This document shows, piece by piece, positions 41,660 through 49,584 of a stretch of 55,680 nucleotides of DNA. The DNA lies in assembly GCF_030645195.1 (NCBI RefSeq), contig NZ_JAUSLW010000166.1:1-55680 (forward strand), read 5' to 3'. Position numbers and translations under genes: made by a program. The notes under the pieces are model-generated. The model searched no databases, had not been told where the DNA came from, and worked only from the letters and a program-made list of their open reading frames with translations. This DNA is from Phenylobacterium sp. GTDB lineage: Bacteria; Pseudomonadota; Alphaproteobacteria; Caulobacterales; Caulobacteraceae. Position 1 is the stretch's first letter. Every line of letters starts with the position of its first letter.

Positions 41660-42241
41660 ATGAGTTCATTGGCGCGAAAGCCGCTGATCGTCGGGATCGG
41701 CGGCACCGTCCGCACCGGATCCTCCACCGAGAAGGCGCTAGCCGTGGCGCTGCGGGCGGTGGAGGCGGCGGGGGGCGAGACGCGCCTGCTGGGCGGGGAG
41801 TTCTTGGCCAGCCTGCCGATCTACAATCCCCAGCCGGGCGGCCCCACGGACGAACAGAGGGTGCTCACCGAGGCGGTTCGCGTCGCCGACGGGGTGATCG
41901 TGGCCAGCCCCGGCTATCACGGCTCGATCTCCGGGGTGATCAAGAACGCCCTGGACACCCTGGAGGGCCTGCGCGATGACGCCCGGCCCTACTTCACCGA
42001 CCGCGCCGTGGGCTGCATCATCACCGCCGACGGCTGGCAGGCCGCCGGGACGACATTGACCACGCTGCGATCGATCATACATGCCCTGAGGGGCTGGCCG
42101 ACGCCGTTCGGCGCGGCCCTGAACGCGAACGCCGGTTCCTTCGACGCCGAAGGAGCCTGTGTGGACCCGAAGGACGCCTGGCAACTCGCCATGGTGGGAA
42201 ATCAGGTCCTGGAGTTCGCCAAGCTGAGAGCCGCCCGATGA
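41660..42241 (+). CDS. NAD(P)H-dependent FMN reductase
   Basis: Flavodoxin-like reductase of 193 residues. IVGIGGTVRTGSSTEKALAV is the FMN phosphate loop and ASPGYHGSISGVIKNALDTL the second FMN-binding segment of the SsuE/NADPH-dependent FMN reductase family. It begins two bases after the acyl-CoA synthetase stop and overlaps the RibBX start by ATGA. It therefore sits in one transcript with a riboflavin-synthesis gene. It could supply reduced flavin to a monooxygenase or act as a quinone reductase. Confidence 0.85.
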   Translation: MSSLARKPLIVGIGGTVRTGSSTEKALAVALRAVEAAGGETRLLGGEFLASLPIYNPQPGGPTDEQRVLTEAVRVADGVIVASPGYHGSISGVIKNALDTLEGLRDDARPYFTDRAVGCIITADGWQAAGTTLTTLRSIIHALRGWPTPFGAALNANAGSFDAEGACVDPKDAWQLAMVGNQVLEFAKLRAAR

Positions 42242-43404
42242 AACGCCCCTATCTCGTCCAACCTGGATCCTCCGCCTCCGACAACGGTGGCGGCGGCGAA
42301 CAAGCCCACGAGTCGGCGATCTCGCCGATCGAGGACATCATCGAGGACGCCCGCAACGGCCGCCCCTACATCCTGGTGGACGCCGAGGACCGGGAGAACG
42401 AGGGCGACGTCATCATCCCGGCCCAATTCGCCACGCCCGACCAGATCAACTTCATGGCCAAGCACGCGCGGGGCCTGATCTGCCTGTCCATCACCGCCGA
42501 ACGCGCCCGCCAGCTGCGCCTGCCCCCCATGGCGGCGGAGAACCGCGAGGGCATGGGCACCGCCTTCACGGTCTCCATCGAGGCTGGCGAGGGGGTCACC
42601 ACCGGCATCTCGGCCCATGACCGCGCCCATACCGTGGCCGTCGCCATCGATCCCACCAAGGGCGTCGACGACATCGTGTCGCCAGGCCACGTCTTCCCGC
42701 TGGTGGCCCGCGACGGCGGGGTGCTGGTCCGCGCCGGTCACACCGAGGCGGCCGTGGACATCTCCCGCATGGCGGGCCTGAACCCGGCCGGGGTGATCTG
42801 CGAGATCATGAAGGACGACGGGTCGATGGCGCGTTTGCCCGATCTTGTGGGCTTTGCTCAACTGCACGGCCTGAAGATCGGCACCATCGCCGACCTGATC
42901 GCCTATCGCCGGCGCACCGAGCGTCAGGTGGAGCGGGTTCTGGAGACGCCCTTCGACTCAGCCTTTGGCGGCCGCTTCCGGATGGTGATCTACCGCAACA
43001 TCCTGGACGGCACCGAGCACGTGGTCCTGACCAAGGGCAAGATCGACCCGGACAGGCCGACCCTGGTGCGCATGCACCGCGTGGACTTCGCCGCCGACAT
43101 GCTGGGCCACACGGAGGCGCGTCGGGACTATGTGCCCCGCGCCCTGCAGACCATCGCCGACTATGACGGGGCCGGCGTGGCGGTGTTCATCCGCGACTCC
43201 AATCCGGCGTGGCTGTCGGAGCGCTACGGCGCCGAGCCCGGGACCGATCATGGGGCCAATGTGCTGCGCGACTATGGCGTGGGCGCCCAGATCCTGCTGG
43301 ATCTCGGGGTGCGCGACATGACCCTGCTGTCCAATTCCTCCACCGTCCTGCCGGGTTCGGGGGGCTATGGCCTGCGCATCGTGGGGCGTACGCCGCTGAG
43401 CTAG
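42238..43404 (+). CDS. ribB: 3,4-Dihydroxy-2-butanone 4-phosphate synthase with degenerate GTP cyclohydrolase II domain (RibBX)
   Basis: Makes the four-carbon unit of riboflavin from ribulose 5-phosphate. 388 residues. The N-terminal DHBP synthase domain is intact (DAEDRENEGDVIIPAQFA and VLVRAGHTEAAVDIS). From about residue 215 the protein follows the GTP cyclohydrolase II fold, but the zinc-binding cysteines of that enzyme (H-x-x-C-L-T-G-D and R-C-D-C) are absent; the region reads RMHRVDFAADMLGHTEARRD. So it is a RibBX-type protein whose second domain should not hydrolyse GTP. A separate RibA must exist elsewhere. No FMN riboswitch is seen, since it overlaps the gene before it. Its TAG stop forms the edge of repeat copy B. 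Confidence 0.85.
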   Translation: MKRPYLVQPGSSASDNGGGGEQAHESAISPIEDIIEDARNGRPYILVDAEDRENEGDVIIPAQFATPDQINFMAKHARGLICLSITAERARQLRLPPMAAENREGMGTAFTVSIEAGEGVTTGISAHDRAHTVAVAIDPTKGVDDIVSPGHVFPLVARDGGVLVRAGHTEAAVDISRMAGLNPAGVICEIMKDDGSMARLPDLVGFAQLHGLKIGTIADLIAYRRRTERQVERVLETPFDSAFGGRFRMVIYRNILDGTEHVVLTKGKIDPDRPTLVRMHRVDFAADMLGHTEARRDYVPRALQTIADYDGAGVAVFIRDSNPAWLSERYGAEPGTDHGANVLRDYGVGAQILLDLGVRDMTLLSNSSTVLPGSGGYGLRIVGRTPLS

Positions 43405-43517
43405 AGCGTGACAGCCTGAAGTGGATGCCGGTTCAGGCGCCCGTCACGCTCTAAACATACAAAGACCGAGCCTGTTTATCCGTTTCAGAAGAGTCCATCT
43501 GAAACGGTCAGGGTCTA
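43402..43517. repeat. Palindromic intergenic repeat, copy B
   Basis: Reverse-oriented copy of repeat A: AGAGCGTGACAGCCTGAAGT at the left end, then GTCACGCTCT, a spacer, and the CCGTTTC/GAAACGG hairpin at the right. It fills the space between the convergent ribB and 43515 genes, with CTAG at each end giving both TAG stops. Confidence 0.8.
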
Positions 43518-43985
43518 GGCGGCGACGCCCTGGGCGGCGCTTTCGCCGGTCCAGGCGTCGGGCTGGGCGCGAAGCCGCCAGTGGCCTCGCTCTAGGGCCA
43601 CGGCGCCGCTCTCGGCCAGGCTCCGCAGTTCCTCGACCACGCGGGATTCCTGGAAGCTGCGGTTCCAGCGCCGCTCCAGGGACTCCATGATCTCGCCGGT
43701 GTCGGCGCCCTCGTCGTGGGCGCGCAGGGCCGCCAGGACCATGTCGTTCAGGCTGCGCTTGATCCGGCCGCGGGGCAGGCCGGTCTTGCGCGCCCGCTCG
43801 GTCTTGGGCGCCGGGACGGGGGCGTCCTCCTCGGCCAGCAGCGGCGCGCCGTCGAGGGCGGCCAGCGCGATATTGACCGCGCGCAACTCCTCCTCGAAGG
43901 GCGCGGCGGCCTTGGCGCGCGCGGCCAACATCTGTTCCTGTACTTCGGCCCGGTGCTGCAAGAGCAGTTTGCGGATAGCGTTCAT
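43515..43985 (-). CDS. Hypothetical protein with helical N-terminus and winged-helix-like C-terminus
   Basis: Predicted 156-residue cytoplasmic protein. An N-terminal charged helix (LLLQHRAEVQEQMLAARAKA) is followed by a proline-rich linker with a basic patch (KTERARKTGLPRGRIKRS). The C-terminal half (LNDMVLAALRAHDEGADTGE, then IMESLERRWNRSFQESRVVE and LRSLAESGAVALERGHWRL) has the helix-helix-strand pattern of a winged helix. It was not assigned to a named family. It could bind nucleic acid. Its stop comes from repeat copy B. Confidence 0.65.
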   Translation of the reverse strand: MNAIRKLLLQHRAEVQEQMLAARAKAAAPFEEELRAVNIALAALDGAPLLAEEDAPVPAPKTERARKTGLPRGRIKRSLNDMVLAALRAHDEGADTGEIMESLERRWNRSFQESRVVEELRSLAESGAVALERGHWRLRAQPDAWTGESAAQGVAA

Positions 43986-44171
43986 CGGTTGTTTTCGGCG
44001 CGCCCGGGGGGGCTTAGCGGCGCGGCGCCTTGGTTGAAAGGTTTGCGACAGATCGTCTCAGGTAGATGTCGTTTTATGCCCCCGAAATCTTTCTGAAAGC
44101 GTACTTTTTCGACCCGATTTGGGGTTTTTATAGTTAATGTGTCTTAATTTTTTGGCTCAATATTTGTCCAT

Positions 44172-44370
44172 TGCGCGGGCGAGGTGTGTGTCCCAGAGGC
44201 CTGAGCGAATATCAACCCTTTGAATCTTCTGCCAAAAGCGAGGCGGACAAGGCCGGGTGTGTTCCTCTCTAGAGCCGAGCGGAGGGCGGGAGGCCAAGAC
44301 GTCCTCCACCGCCAGAACGAGTGGGGAGGTTAAATTCCCCAGGGACGGGATTTGAGCCCTCGGCCGCGTC
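44172..44370 (+). ncRNA. ssrS: Probable 6S RNA
   Basis: The 600-bp gap 43986-44585 contains this candidate. The ends pair as CGCGGGCGAGG (44174-44184) with CCTCGGCCGCG (44358-44368), 10 of 11 positions, then GTCCC (44190-44194) with GGGAC (44342-44346). Next on the 5' side is CCTGAGCGAATATCAACC, very close to the conserved CCUGAGCCGAUAU stretch of E. coli 6S RNA at the edge of its central bubble. On the 3' side TGGGGA/TCCCCA forms the small bubble-side hairpin. Length about 200 nt fits. The sequence just upstream (44105-44170) is very AT-rich and likely holds a strong promoter. 6S RNA binds sigma70-RNA polymerase and tunes transcription in stationary phase. Confidence 0.7.
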
Positions 44371-44542
44371 GTCGCCGAGGATTGGCGGCGCGCCTCCATG
44401 ATCATGCCGGCTTGGCCAAGCATCTCTGGAACGCGCGCCTCCCAGACTTCCCGATCTTGAAAGATCTCACCGCCACCCAAGCTCGCGATTGTCGTTTTCT
44501 TGGGCGCGGAACGGGCCTATATGACGCCGGCTACTTATGCAC

Positions 44543-44564
44543 CGCCCGGCCGAAAGGCCGGGCG
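44543..44564 (+). promoter_or_regulatory. GAAA-capped hairpin in the trcR leader
   Basis: CGCCCGGCC pairs perfectly with GGCCGGGCG around a GAAA tetraloop, followed by TCATTTT. It ends 21 bases before the trcR start. Position and shape suit an mRNA-stability or attenuation element. The stretch 44371-44542 before it shows CTATAT at 44517, a possible -10, and no gene. Confidence 0.5.
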
Positions 44565-44585
44565 CCGTCATTTTCGGAGTCCGTC

Positions 44586-45257
44586 ATGACCGACATTCTG
44601 ATGCCGAAGGCGACCGCCGTCTGGCTGGTCGACAACACCTCGCTCACCTTCGAACAGATCGCCGATTTCTGCGGCCTCCACCCGCTGGAAGTGAAGGGCA
44701 TCGCCGACGGCGAGGTGGCGCGCGACATTCGCGGCGCCGACCCGATCGCCAATGGCCAGCTGTCCCGCGAACAGCTCGACGCCGCCCAGGCCAGCGACAA
44801 GTATCGCATGGTCGCCCAGAAGAGCCGCCACGCCGAACTGCTGAAACCGGTGAAGAAGGCCCCGCGCTACACCCCGGTGTCGCGTCGCCAGGATCGCCCG
44901 GACGCCATCGCCTGGTTCATCCGCAACCACCCCGAGGTGGCCGACAGCCAGATCGCCCGCCTGCTGGGGACCACCAAGGCCACCATCGACCAGGTGCGCA
45001 ACCGCCAGCACTGGAACGCCGCCAACATCAAGCCGGTGGACCCGGTGACACTGGGCCTCTCGACCCAGCTCGAACTGGACGCGGTGGTTCGCAAGGCGGC
45101 CGATAAGAAGGCCAAGGACGACGCCCGTCGCGGCATCGTCGAGCCGGACGGCGCGACCCTGGAGCCGGCCTCGGTCACGGGGGCGGCCCAACTGGAGGCG
45201 GCCCATGAAGACGTCGCCGAAGACACCCATTACGACGACGACGACGCGGAAGATTGA
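44586..45257 (+). CDS. trcR: DUF1013/TrcR-type cell-cycle transcriptional regulator
   Basis: Alphaproteobacterial DUF1013 protein of 223 residues. MTDILMPKATAVWLVDNTSL begins the family, followed by TFEQIADFCGLHPLEVKGIA (first HTH-like segment) and DSQIARLLGTTKATIDQVRN (second HTH segment). TrcR names the cell-cycle regulator of this family. The last 40 residues form an acidic tail (EDTHYDDDDAED). The start at 44586 has GGAG eleven bases before; an in-frame extension upstream runs through the leader hairpin. It lies downstream of the 6S RNA candidate on the same strand. Confidence 0.85.
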   Translation: MTDILMPKATAVWLVDNTSLTFEQIADFCGLHPLEVKGIADGEVARDIRGADPIANGQLSREQLDAAQASDKYRMVAQKSRHAELLKPVKKAPRYTPVSRRQDRPDAIAWFIRNHPEVADSQIARLLGTTKATIDQVRNRQHWNAANIKPVDPVTLGLSTQLELDAVVRKAADKKAKDDARRGIVEPDGATLEPASVTGAAQLEAAHEDVAEDTHYDDDDAED

Positions 45258-45321
45258 TCGGGGACCTAGGCGGACGGAGCCCTGAGCGGGTGCACCGCGC
45301 GCCGCTCAGGGGCGTCCCCCT

Positions 45322-45374
45322 CTAGAGCGCGTCAGGCGGAAGTGGATACCGGTTCCGCCGCCCGTCACGCTCCA
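45322..45374. repeat. Palindromic intergenic repeat, copy C (single unit)
   Basis: CTAGAGCG opens a single hairpin unit that includes GTGGATACCGGTT and closes with GTCACGCTCC. It matches the right-hand unit of copies A and B. It lies 67 bp after the trcR stop rather than touching it. Confidence 0.7.
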
Positions 45375-45386
45375 ACTCTGGAAGGC

Positions 45387-45563
45387 TTAGTGCGTCGTCT
45401 TGGCGCGCAGGGCTTCCATTTCTTCCTTCAGCTTGAGCTTCTTTCGCTTGAGTTCCTTCAGTCGCGTGTCGTCGGAGACCGGTCGGTTGAGCTCGTCCTG
45501 AATCGCCTGATCGAGAGAATGGTGGCGGGATCCAAGTTCACGGATGCGGGCTTCAACGGCCAT
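45387..45563 (-). CDS. DUF465-family small protein
   Basis: Protein of 58 residues, too short for usual gene callers. It starts MAVEARIRELGSRHHSLDQA and ends with the charged helix LKELKRKKLKLKEEMEALRA. DUF465 proteins (E. coli YdcH type) have this H-x-x-L-D...L-K-x-K-K-L-x-L-K-D/E-E-I pattern and form a two-helix coiled coil. The start at 45563 follows AAGGAGACG. A second DUF465 protein lies at 46879 on the other strand. Function unknown. Confidence 0.85.
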   Translation of the reverse strand: MAVEARIRELGSRHHSLDQAIQDELNRPVSDDTRLKELKRKKLKLKEEMEALRAKTTH

Positions 45564-45694
45564 GGTGGGTCGTCTCCTTGTGTTGGAACGATGCCAACAC
45601 TGAACACCCGCTGTTCTCGTCTGTCAGATCACATATGTTTGCGCGTGGGCGGACGGCTTGGGCGCCTTGAAATCAGGCGCGGAGACCCGGTGAA

Positions 45695-46294
45695 ATGACC
45701 AATACGGATCGCGCGCGCCTGATTGTGGGCGTCTCGGGCGCCAGCGGGGTGGCCTATGGCCTGCGGGCCCTGGACGCCTGCCGTGAGCTCGGCGTGGAGA
45801 GCCACCTGATCCTGTCGAAGGCCGCGGCGCTCACCATCGCCCAGGAAACCGACCTGTCCCTGGCCGACGTCCAGGCCCGCGCCGACGTGGTCCACAAGGT
45901 GGGCGACGTGGGCGCCTCCGTCGCCTCGGGCTCCTATCCGACGCTGGGCATGATCGTCGCCCCCTGCTCGGTGCGCACCATGAGCGAGGTGGCCACAGGC
46001 GTGACCTCCTCCCTGCTGACCCGGGCCGCCGACGTGACCCTCAAGGAACGCCGGCCCCTGGTGCTGATGGTGCGCGAGACGCCCCTGCACCTGGGCCATC
46101 TGCGCACGATGGTGAAGCTGGCGGAGATGGGGGCGGTGATCGCCCCGCCGCTACCGGCCTTCTACGCCAGGCCCGCCAGCCTGGAGGAGATGGTCGACCA
46201 GTCGGTGGGCCGGGCGCTGGATCTGTTCGGCCTGGCCTGGCGGCCAGTGAAGCGTTGGGGCCAGGATGTCGGTCCGTTGCGGGGAGAAGACTGA
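45695..46294 (+). CDS. ubiX: Flavin prenyltransferase UbiX
   Basis: Attaches a dimethylallyl group to FMN to make prenylated FMN, the cofactor of UbiD-type decarboxylases in ubiquinone synthesis. 199 residues. LIVGVSGASGVAYGLRALDA is the FMN-binding loop; IVAPCSVRTMSEVATGVTSS and ERRPLVLMVRETPLHLGHLR are diagnostic, as is PAFYARPASLEEMVDQSVGR. Its TGA stop overlaps the next start (TGATG). Confidence 0.95.
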   Translation: MTNTDRARLIVGVSGASGVAYGLRALDACRELGVESHLILSKAAALTIAQETDLSLADVQARADVVHKVGDVGASVASGSYPTLGMIVAPCSVRTMSEVATGVTSSLLTRAADVTLKERRPLVLMVRETPLHLGHLRTMVKLAEMGAVIAPPLPAFYARPASLEEMVDQSVGRALDLFGLAWRPVKRWGQDVGPLRGED

Positions 46295-46740
46295 TGGCGA
46301 TTTGGGAATGGGCGCTTGAGGCCTACGGGCTGGAGGGTGTGCCGGAGGCCTGCCTCACCCTGCAGGACAGCCACGGTCAGAACACCTCCCTGCTGCTCTG
46401 GGCGGTCTGGGCCGAGGGGCCCGACGTCGAGGCCCTGGCCAAGGGCGTGGCGGCGGCCAAGGCCTGGGACGCCACGGTGCTGGTTCCCATCCGCGAGGTG
46501 CGCCGGACGCTCAAGGCGCCCCAGCCGCCGGTGGACGACGGCGCGCGCGAGGCGCTGCGCGAGGACGTGAAGGCCTGCGAACTGCGGGCCGAGCGGGTGT
46601 TGATGGAGACCCTTGAGGAACTGGCGGGCGGCTCCAGCGGCGGCCGTGGGGCCCTGGCCTCCCTGCAGGCGGCCTCGGCGGCCTGGGGCAAGTCCGCGCC
46701 GGACGACGCCCTGGCGGCGCTCGCGGCCGCGCTCGGCTAG
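46294..46740 (+). CDS. TIGR02444-family protein
   Basis: Predicted 148-residue protein of the TIGR02444 family, function unknown. MAIWEWALEAYGLEGVPEAC followed by LTLQDSHGQNTSLLLWAVWA is the family signature. The C-terminal part is helical and alanine-rich. It overlaps the ubiX stop, so it is translated with ubiX. A link to quinone metabolism can only be guessed. Its TAG stop touches repeat copy D. Confidence 0.8.
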   Translation: MAIWEWALEAYGLEGVPEACLTLQDSHGQNTSLLLWAVWAEGPDVEALAKGVAAAKAWDATVLVPIREVRRTLKAPQPPVDDGAREALREDVKACELRAERVLMETLEELAGGSSGGRGALASLQAASAAWGKSAPDDALAALAAALG

Positions 46741-46817
46741 ATAAACAGGCTCGTCGTCTTCAGTTTAGAGCGTGACGGGCGCCTGAACCGGTATCGGCTT
46801 CAGCCCGTCACGCTCTG
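46740..46817. repeat. Palindromic intergenic repeat, copy D
   Basis: Starts at the G of the TAG stop (GATAAACAGGCTC), which is the inner part of the left unit of copy A. It then carries the full right unit AGAGCGTGACGGGCGCCTGA ... GTCACGCTCT. So the outer half of the left hairpin is missing. Confidence 0.75.
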
Positions 46818-46878
46818 GAGCGCTTTACGGCGCGCGCGGCGATGCGCATCATCGAGGCCACAGGTTCGGGGCGTGCGT

Positions 46879-47100
46879 ATGAACGATGATGAAACCGAGG
46901 AGGCGGAGGACGCCGGCGTCCGCGCCCGCCTGGCCGCCATCAGCCTCGACCACTCCGACCTCGACGCCGCGATCCAGGCCCTGATGCTGGCGCCCCTGCC
47001 CGACATGATGGTGATCAGCCGTCTGAAGCGGAAGAAGCTGCTGCTGAAGGACGAGATCGAGCGGCTGAAGGATCAGCTCACCCCGGACATTATCGCCTAG
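46879..47100 (+). CDS. DUF465-family small protein
   Basis: Protein of 73 residues. An acidic N-terminus (MNDDETEEAEDAGVRARLAA) is followed by the DUF465 pattern HSDLDAAIQALMLAPLPDMM and VISRLKRKKLLLKDEIERLK. It is a distant paralogue of the 45387-45563 gene. ATG 46879 is preferred over GTG 46873. The stop overlaps the convergent diguanylate cyclase gene by four bases. Function unknown; coiled-coil pairing is expected. Confidence 0.8.
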   Translation: MNDDETEEAEDAGVRARLAAISLDHSDLDAAIQALMLAPLPDMMVISRLKRKKLLLKDEIERLKDQLTPDIIA

Positions 47101-47858
47101 CTTTCCGGACCTGGGTCGGCGAGGGGCGGCTGGGCCGCCCGCTCGCGGTCGCGCAGGCGCTTGGCGGCGAACATGGCTGCGTCGGCCTCGGCCACCAGGG
47201 CCTCGGGCTCGGTGTCGGGCGTGATCTCCCGCACCCCGTAGGAGATGTGCAGGGGCGCCGACCAGTCGCCGAACTGGATGGGGGAGGCCTCGATGGCCTG
47301 GGCGAGGGACTCGGCCTTGGCCCGCGCCGTGGCCTCGTCGGCCTGGACCAGGATCACTCCGAACTCGTCGCCGCCCATGCGGCCGATGATGTCGCTGTCG
47401 CGGACATTGGCCGCCAGACGCTCGGCCACCGCCTGCAGGGCCGCGTCCCCGGCGGCGTGGCCGAAGCGGTCATTGACCCCCTTGAAGCCGTCCAGGTCGA
47501 AATAGACCACGCTGGCGGGCGAACCGTAGCGCTGGGCGAAAGTGCGGATGCGGCCAAGCTCGCGGATGAAGGCCCGGCGGTTCAGCAGGGGCGTCAAAGG
47601 GTCGCGGTCGGCGAGGGTCTCGGCCTCGGAAAGCTTGGCCTTCAGGCGGGCCACTTCGCCGCGAAGATCGTCGATTTCGGTGAGAAGGGTCTTCACCGCG
47701 CCCTGGACCGCCGGGGTCAGATCGGCCTCGCTCAGGCCCAGGAAGGCGGTCCGATCGGCCGGCGCGGCCGTTCCGGCGGTGACATAGGCCCCCGCCTGGG
47801 CCAAGGCGCGCTTGCGGATGGCCGAAAAGGGTTCGTTGCGGGCGCCAGTGACCTTCAT
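47097..47858 (-). CDS. GGDEF diguanylate cyclase
   Basis: Makes cyclic di-GMP from two GTP. 253 residues. The N-terminal 90 residues are helical with a coiled-coil-like stretch (LLTEIDDLRGEVARLKAKLS). The catalytic domain begins at RDPLTPLLNRRAFIRELGRI, with YFDLDGFKGVNDRFGHAAGD and the intact GRMGGDEFGVIL. No membrane span or sensory domain is seen, so it acts in the cytoplasm and may be controlled by dimerisation. The RxxD inhibitory site expected five residues before GGDEF (RDSDIIGRMGGDEF) is present as R-D-S-D. The start at 47858 gives MKVTGARNEPF; upstream in-frame codons are not supported. Confidence 0.85.
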   Translation of the reverse strand: MKVTGARNEPFSAIRKRALAQAGAYVTAGTAAPADRTAFLGLSEADLTPAVQGAVKTLLTEIDDLRGEVARLKAKLSEAETLADRDPLTPLLNRRAFIRELGRIRTFAQRYGSPASVVYFDLDGFKGVNDRFGHAAGDAALQAVAERLAANVRDSDIIGRMGGDEFGVILVQADEATARAKAESLAQAIEASPIQFGDWSAPLHISYGVREITPDTEPEALVAEADAAMFAAKRLRDRERAAQPPLADPGPES

Positions 47859-47992
47859 GCGGCTATATGCGGGCTTTCGGCGAACACGAATCGTCGACGC
47901 CTTGTCGACGTTAAGAATCCTAAACGTCCTTGGTTGCGGGCGCAAAGGCGGCGCCTATACTCCGCGCCTTCTCGTCGCAGGGGCACGCCTTC

Positions 47993-48484
47993 ATGAGCGC
48001 CACGTCAGCGCCCGTCGCCATCATCATGGGCAGCCGTTCCGACTGGCCGACATTGAAGGGCGCGGCCGAGAGCCTCAACGCCCTTGGGGTGGCCTATGAG
48101 GCCAAGGTGATCTCCGCCCACCGTACGCCTGACCGCATGTACGCCTTCGCCAAGGGGGCCAAGGCCGCCGGGTTCAAGGTGATCATCGCCGGGGCCGGGG
48201 GCGCGGCCCACCTGCCGGGCATGACCGCCTCCATGACCGAGCTGCCGGTGCTGGGCGTGCCGGTGCAGTCCAAGTCGCTCAGCGGCCTCGACAGCCTGCT
48301 ATCCATTGTCCAAATGCCGGCCGGCATCGCGGTGGGCACCATGGCCATCGGCGAGGCGGGCGCCCGCAACGCCGGCCTGATGGCCGCCCAGATCCTGGCC
48401 CTGTCCGATTCGGCCCTGGCCCAGCGCCTGGCCGATCACCGGGCCCGCCATTCCCAGGCCGTCTCCGAAAGCGTCGAGGACTAG
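47993..48484 (+). CDS. purE: N5-carboxyaminoimidazole ribonucleotide mutase PurE
   Basis: Purine synthesis step converting N5-CAIR to CAIR, 163 residues. [52 protein letters not shown] and the C-terminal [16 protein letters not shown] are the conserved PurE blocks, with the active-site serine and histidine in GSRSDW and SAHRTP. It is followed 5 bp later by purK. Confidence 0.95.
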   Translation: MSATSAPVAIIMGSRSDWPTLKGAAESLNALGVAYEAKVISAHRTPDRMYAFAKGAKAAGFKVIIAGAGGAAHLPGMTASMTELPVLGVPVQSKSLSGLDSLLSIVQMPAGIAVGTMAIGEAGARNAGLMAAQILALSDSALAQRLADHRARHSQAVSESVED

Positions 48485-48489
48485 TCTCC

Positions 48490-49584
48490 ATGTCGGATCT
48501 TCCCCTGGCGCCCGGCGCGATGATCGGGATCCTCGGCGGGGGGCAGCTGGGCCGGATGCTGGCCCTGGCCGCGGCCCGGCTGGGCTTCGACGTGGCCATC
48601 CTGGAGCCGGAGCCTGATTCGCCCGCCGGCCGGGTCGCCGCCCACGCCATCCGCGGCCCCTATGACGACCCTCGCGCCCTGGAGGCCCTGGCCGCGGTGG
48701 CTGGCTTGGTGACCTACGAGTTCGAGAACGTGCCCGCCTCGGCGGTGTCCCACCTGATCGCCCAGGGGGTGGCGGTGGCGCCCAACGGCCGGGCCCTGGC
48801 CGTGGCCCAGGACCGGGTGGAGGAGAAGACCTTCCTCAATTCCATCGGGGTGGCCACCGTGGCCTTCGCCCAGGCCGACAGTGACGAGACCGCCAGCGCC
48901 GCCGTCGCCCAGCTCGGCGCGCCGGTGCTGATGAAGACCCGCCGCGAGGGGTATGACGGAAAGGGCCAGCGCTGGGTCGAGCACGTCGCCGACGCCGCGG
49001 CGGCCTTCGAGGCCCTGGGCGGCCGGCCGGTGATCCTGGAGGCGCCCGCCGACTTCGTGCGCGAGCTGTCGGTGATCGCCGCCCGCGGCCGCGACGGGGA
49101 GCTGGCCATCTATCCCCTGGCCGAGAACCACCACGAGAACGGCGTCCTGCGCCGCTCCGTCGCGCCGGCCGCCATCACCCCGGCCTTGGCCGAGCAGGCC
49201 GAGCGGATCGCCGCCCAGGTCCTCACCGGCCTGGACTATGTGGGGGTCATCGGGATCGAACTGTTCGAGCTTCCCGACGGCCGGCTGCTGGTCAACGAGA
49301 TCGCCCCGCGGGTGCACAACACCGGCCATTGGACCATGGACGGCTGCGAGGTCGACCAGTTCGAGCAGCACATCCGCGCCGTCGCCGGCTGGCCGCTGGG
49401 CCCCACGGCGGCGATCGCCCGGGTGGAGATGCTGAACCTGCTGGGGGACGAGGTCGAGGCCTGGGCCAAGCTGGCCGGCGAGCCGGAGACCCGGCTGCAC
49501 CTCTACGGCAAGCGCGACGCCAAGCCGGGCCGCAAGATGGGCCACGTCAACCGGGTCAGCCCGCTGGCCGACCCCAGACGTTAG
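48490..49584 (+). CDS. purK: N5-carboxyaminoimidazole ribonucleotide synthase PurK
   Basis: ATP-grasp enzyme that makes N5-CAIR from AIR, bicarbonate and ATP, supplying PurE. 364 residues. MIGILGGGQLGRMLALAAAR opens the family, then VTYEFENVPA, MKTRREGYDGKGQRWVEH (ATP-grasp), AENHHENGVLRRSVAP and LLVNEIAPRVHNTGHWTMDG. The start at 48490 lies five bases after the purE stop. The stop overlaps the convergent motA stop by four bases. Confidence 0.95.
   Translation: MSDLPLAPGAMIGILGGGQLGRMLALAAARLGFDVAILEPEPDSPAGRVAAHAIRGPYDDPRALEALAAVAGLVTYEFENVPASAVSHLIAQGVAVAPNGRALAVAQDRVEEKTFLNSIGVATVAFAQADSDETASAAVAQLGAPVLMKTRREGYDGKGQRWVEHVADAAAAFEALGGRPVILEAPADFVRELSVIAARGRDGELAIYPLAENHHENGVLRRSVAPAAITPALAEQAERIAAQVLTGLDYVGVIGIELFELPDGRLLVNEIAPRVHNTGHWTMDGCEVDQFEQHIRAVAGWPLGPTAAIARVEMLNLLGDEVEAWAKLAGEPETRLHLYGKRDAKPGRKMGHVNRVSPLADPRR

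Noticed and set aside
42100..42237. FMN riboswitch before ribB
   Set aside because: The ribB start overlaps the preceding gene, leaving no leader, and no RFN-type conserved words were seen.
44157..44480. 107-codon minus-strand frame in the gap before trcR
   Set aside because: It covers the 6S RNA candidate, has no ribosome site or motif, and the pairing of the RNA ends explains the region better.
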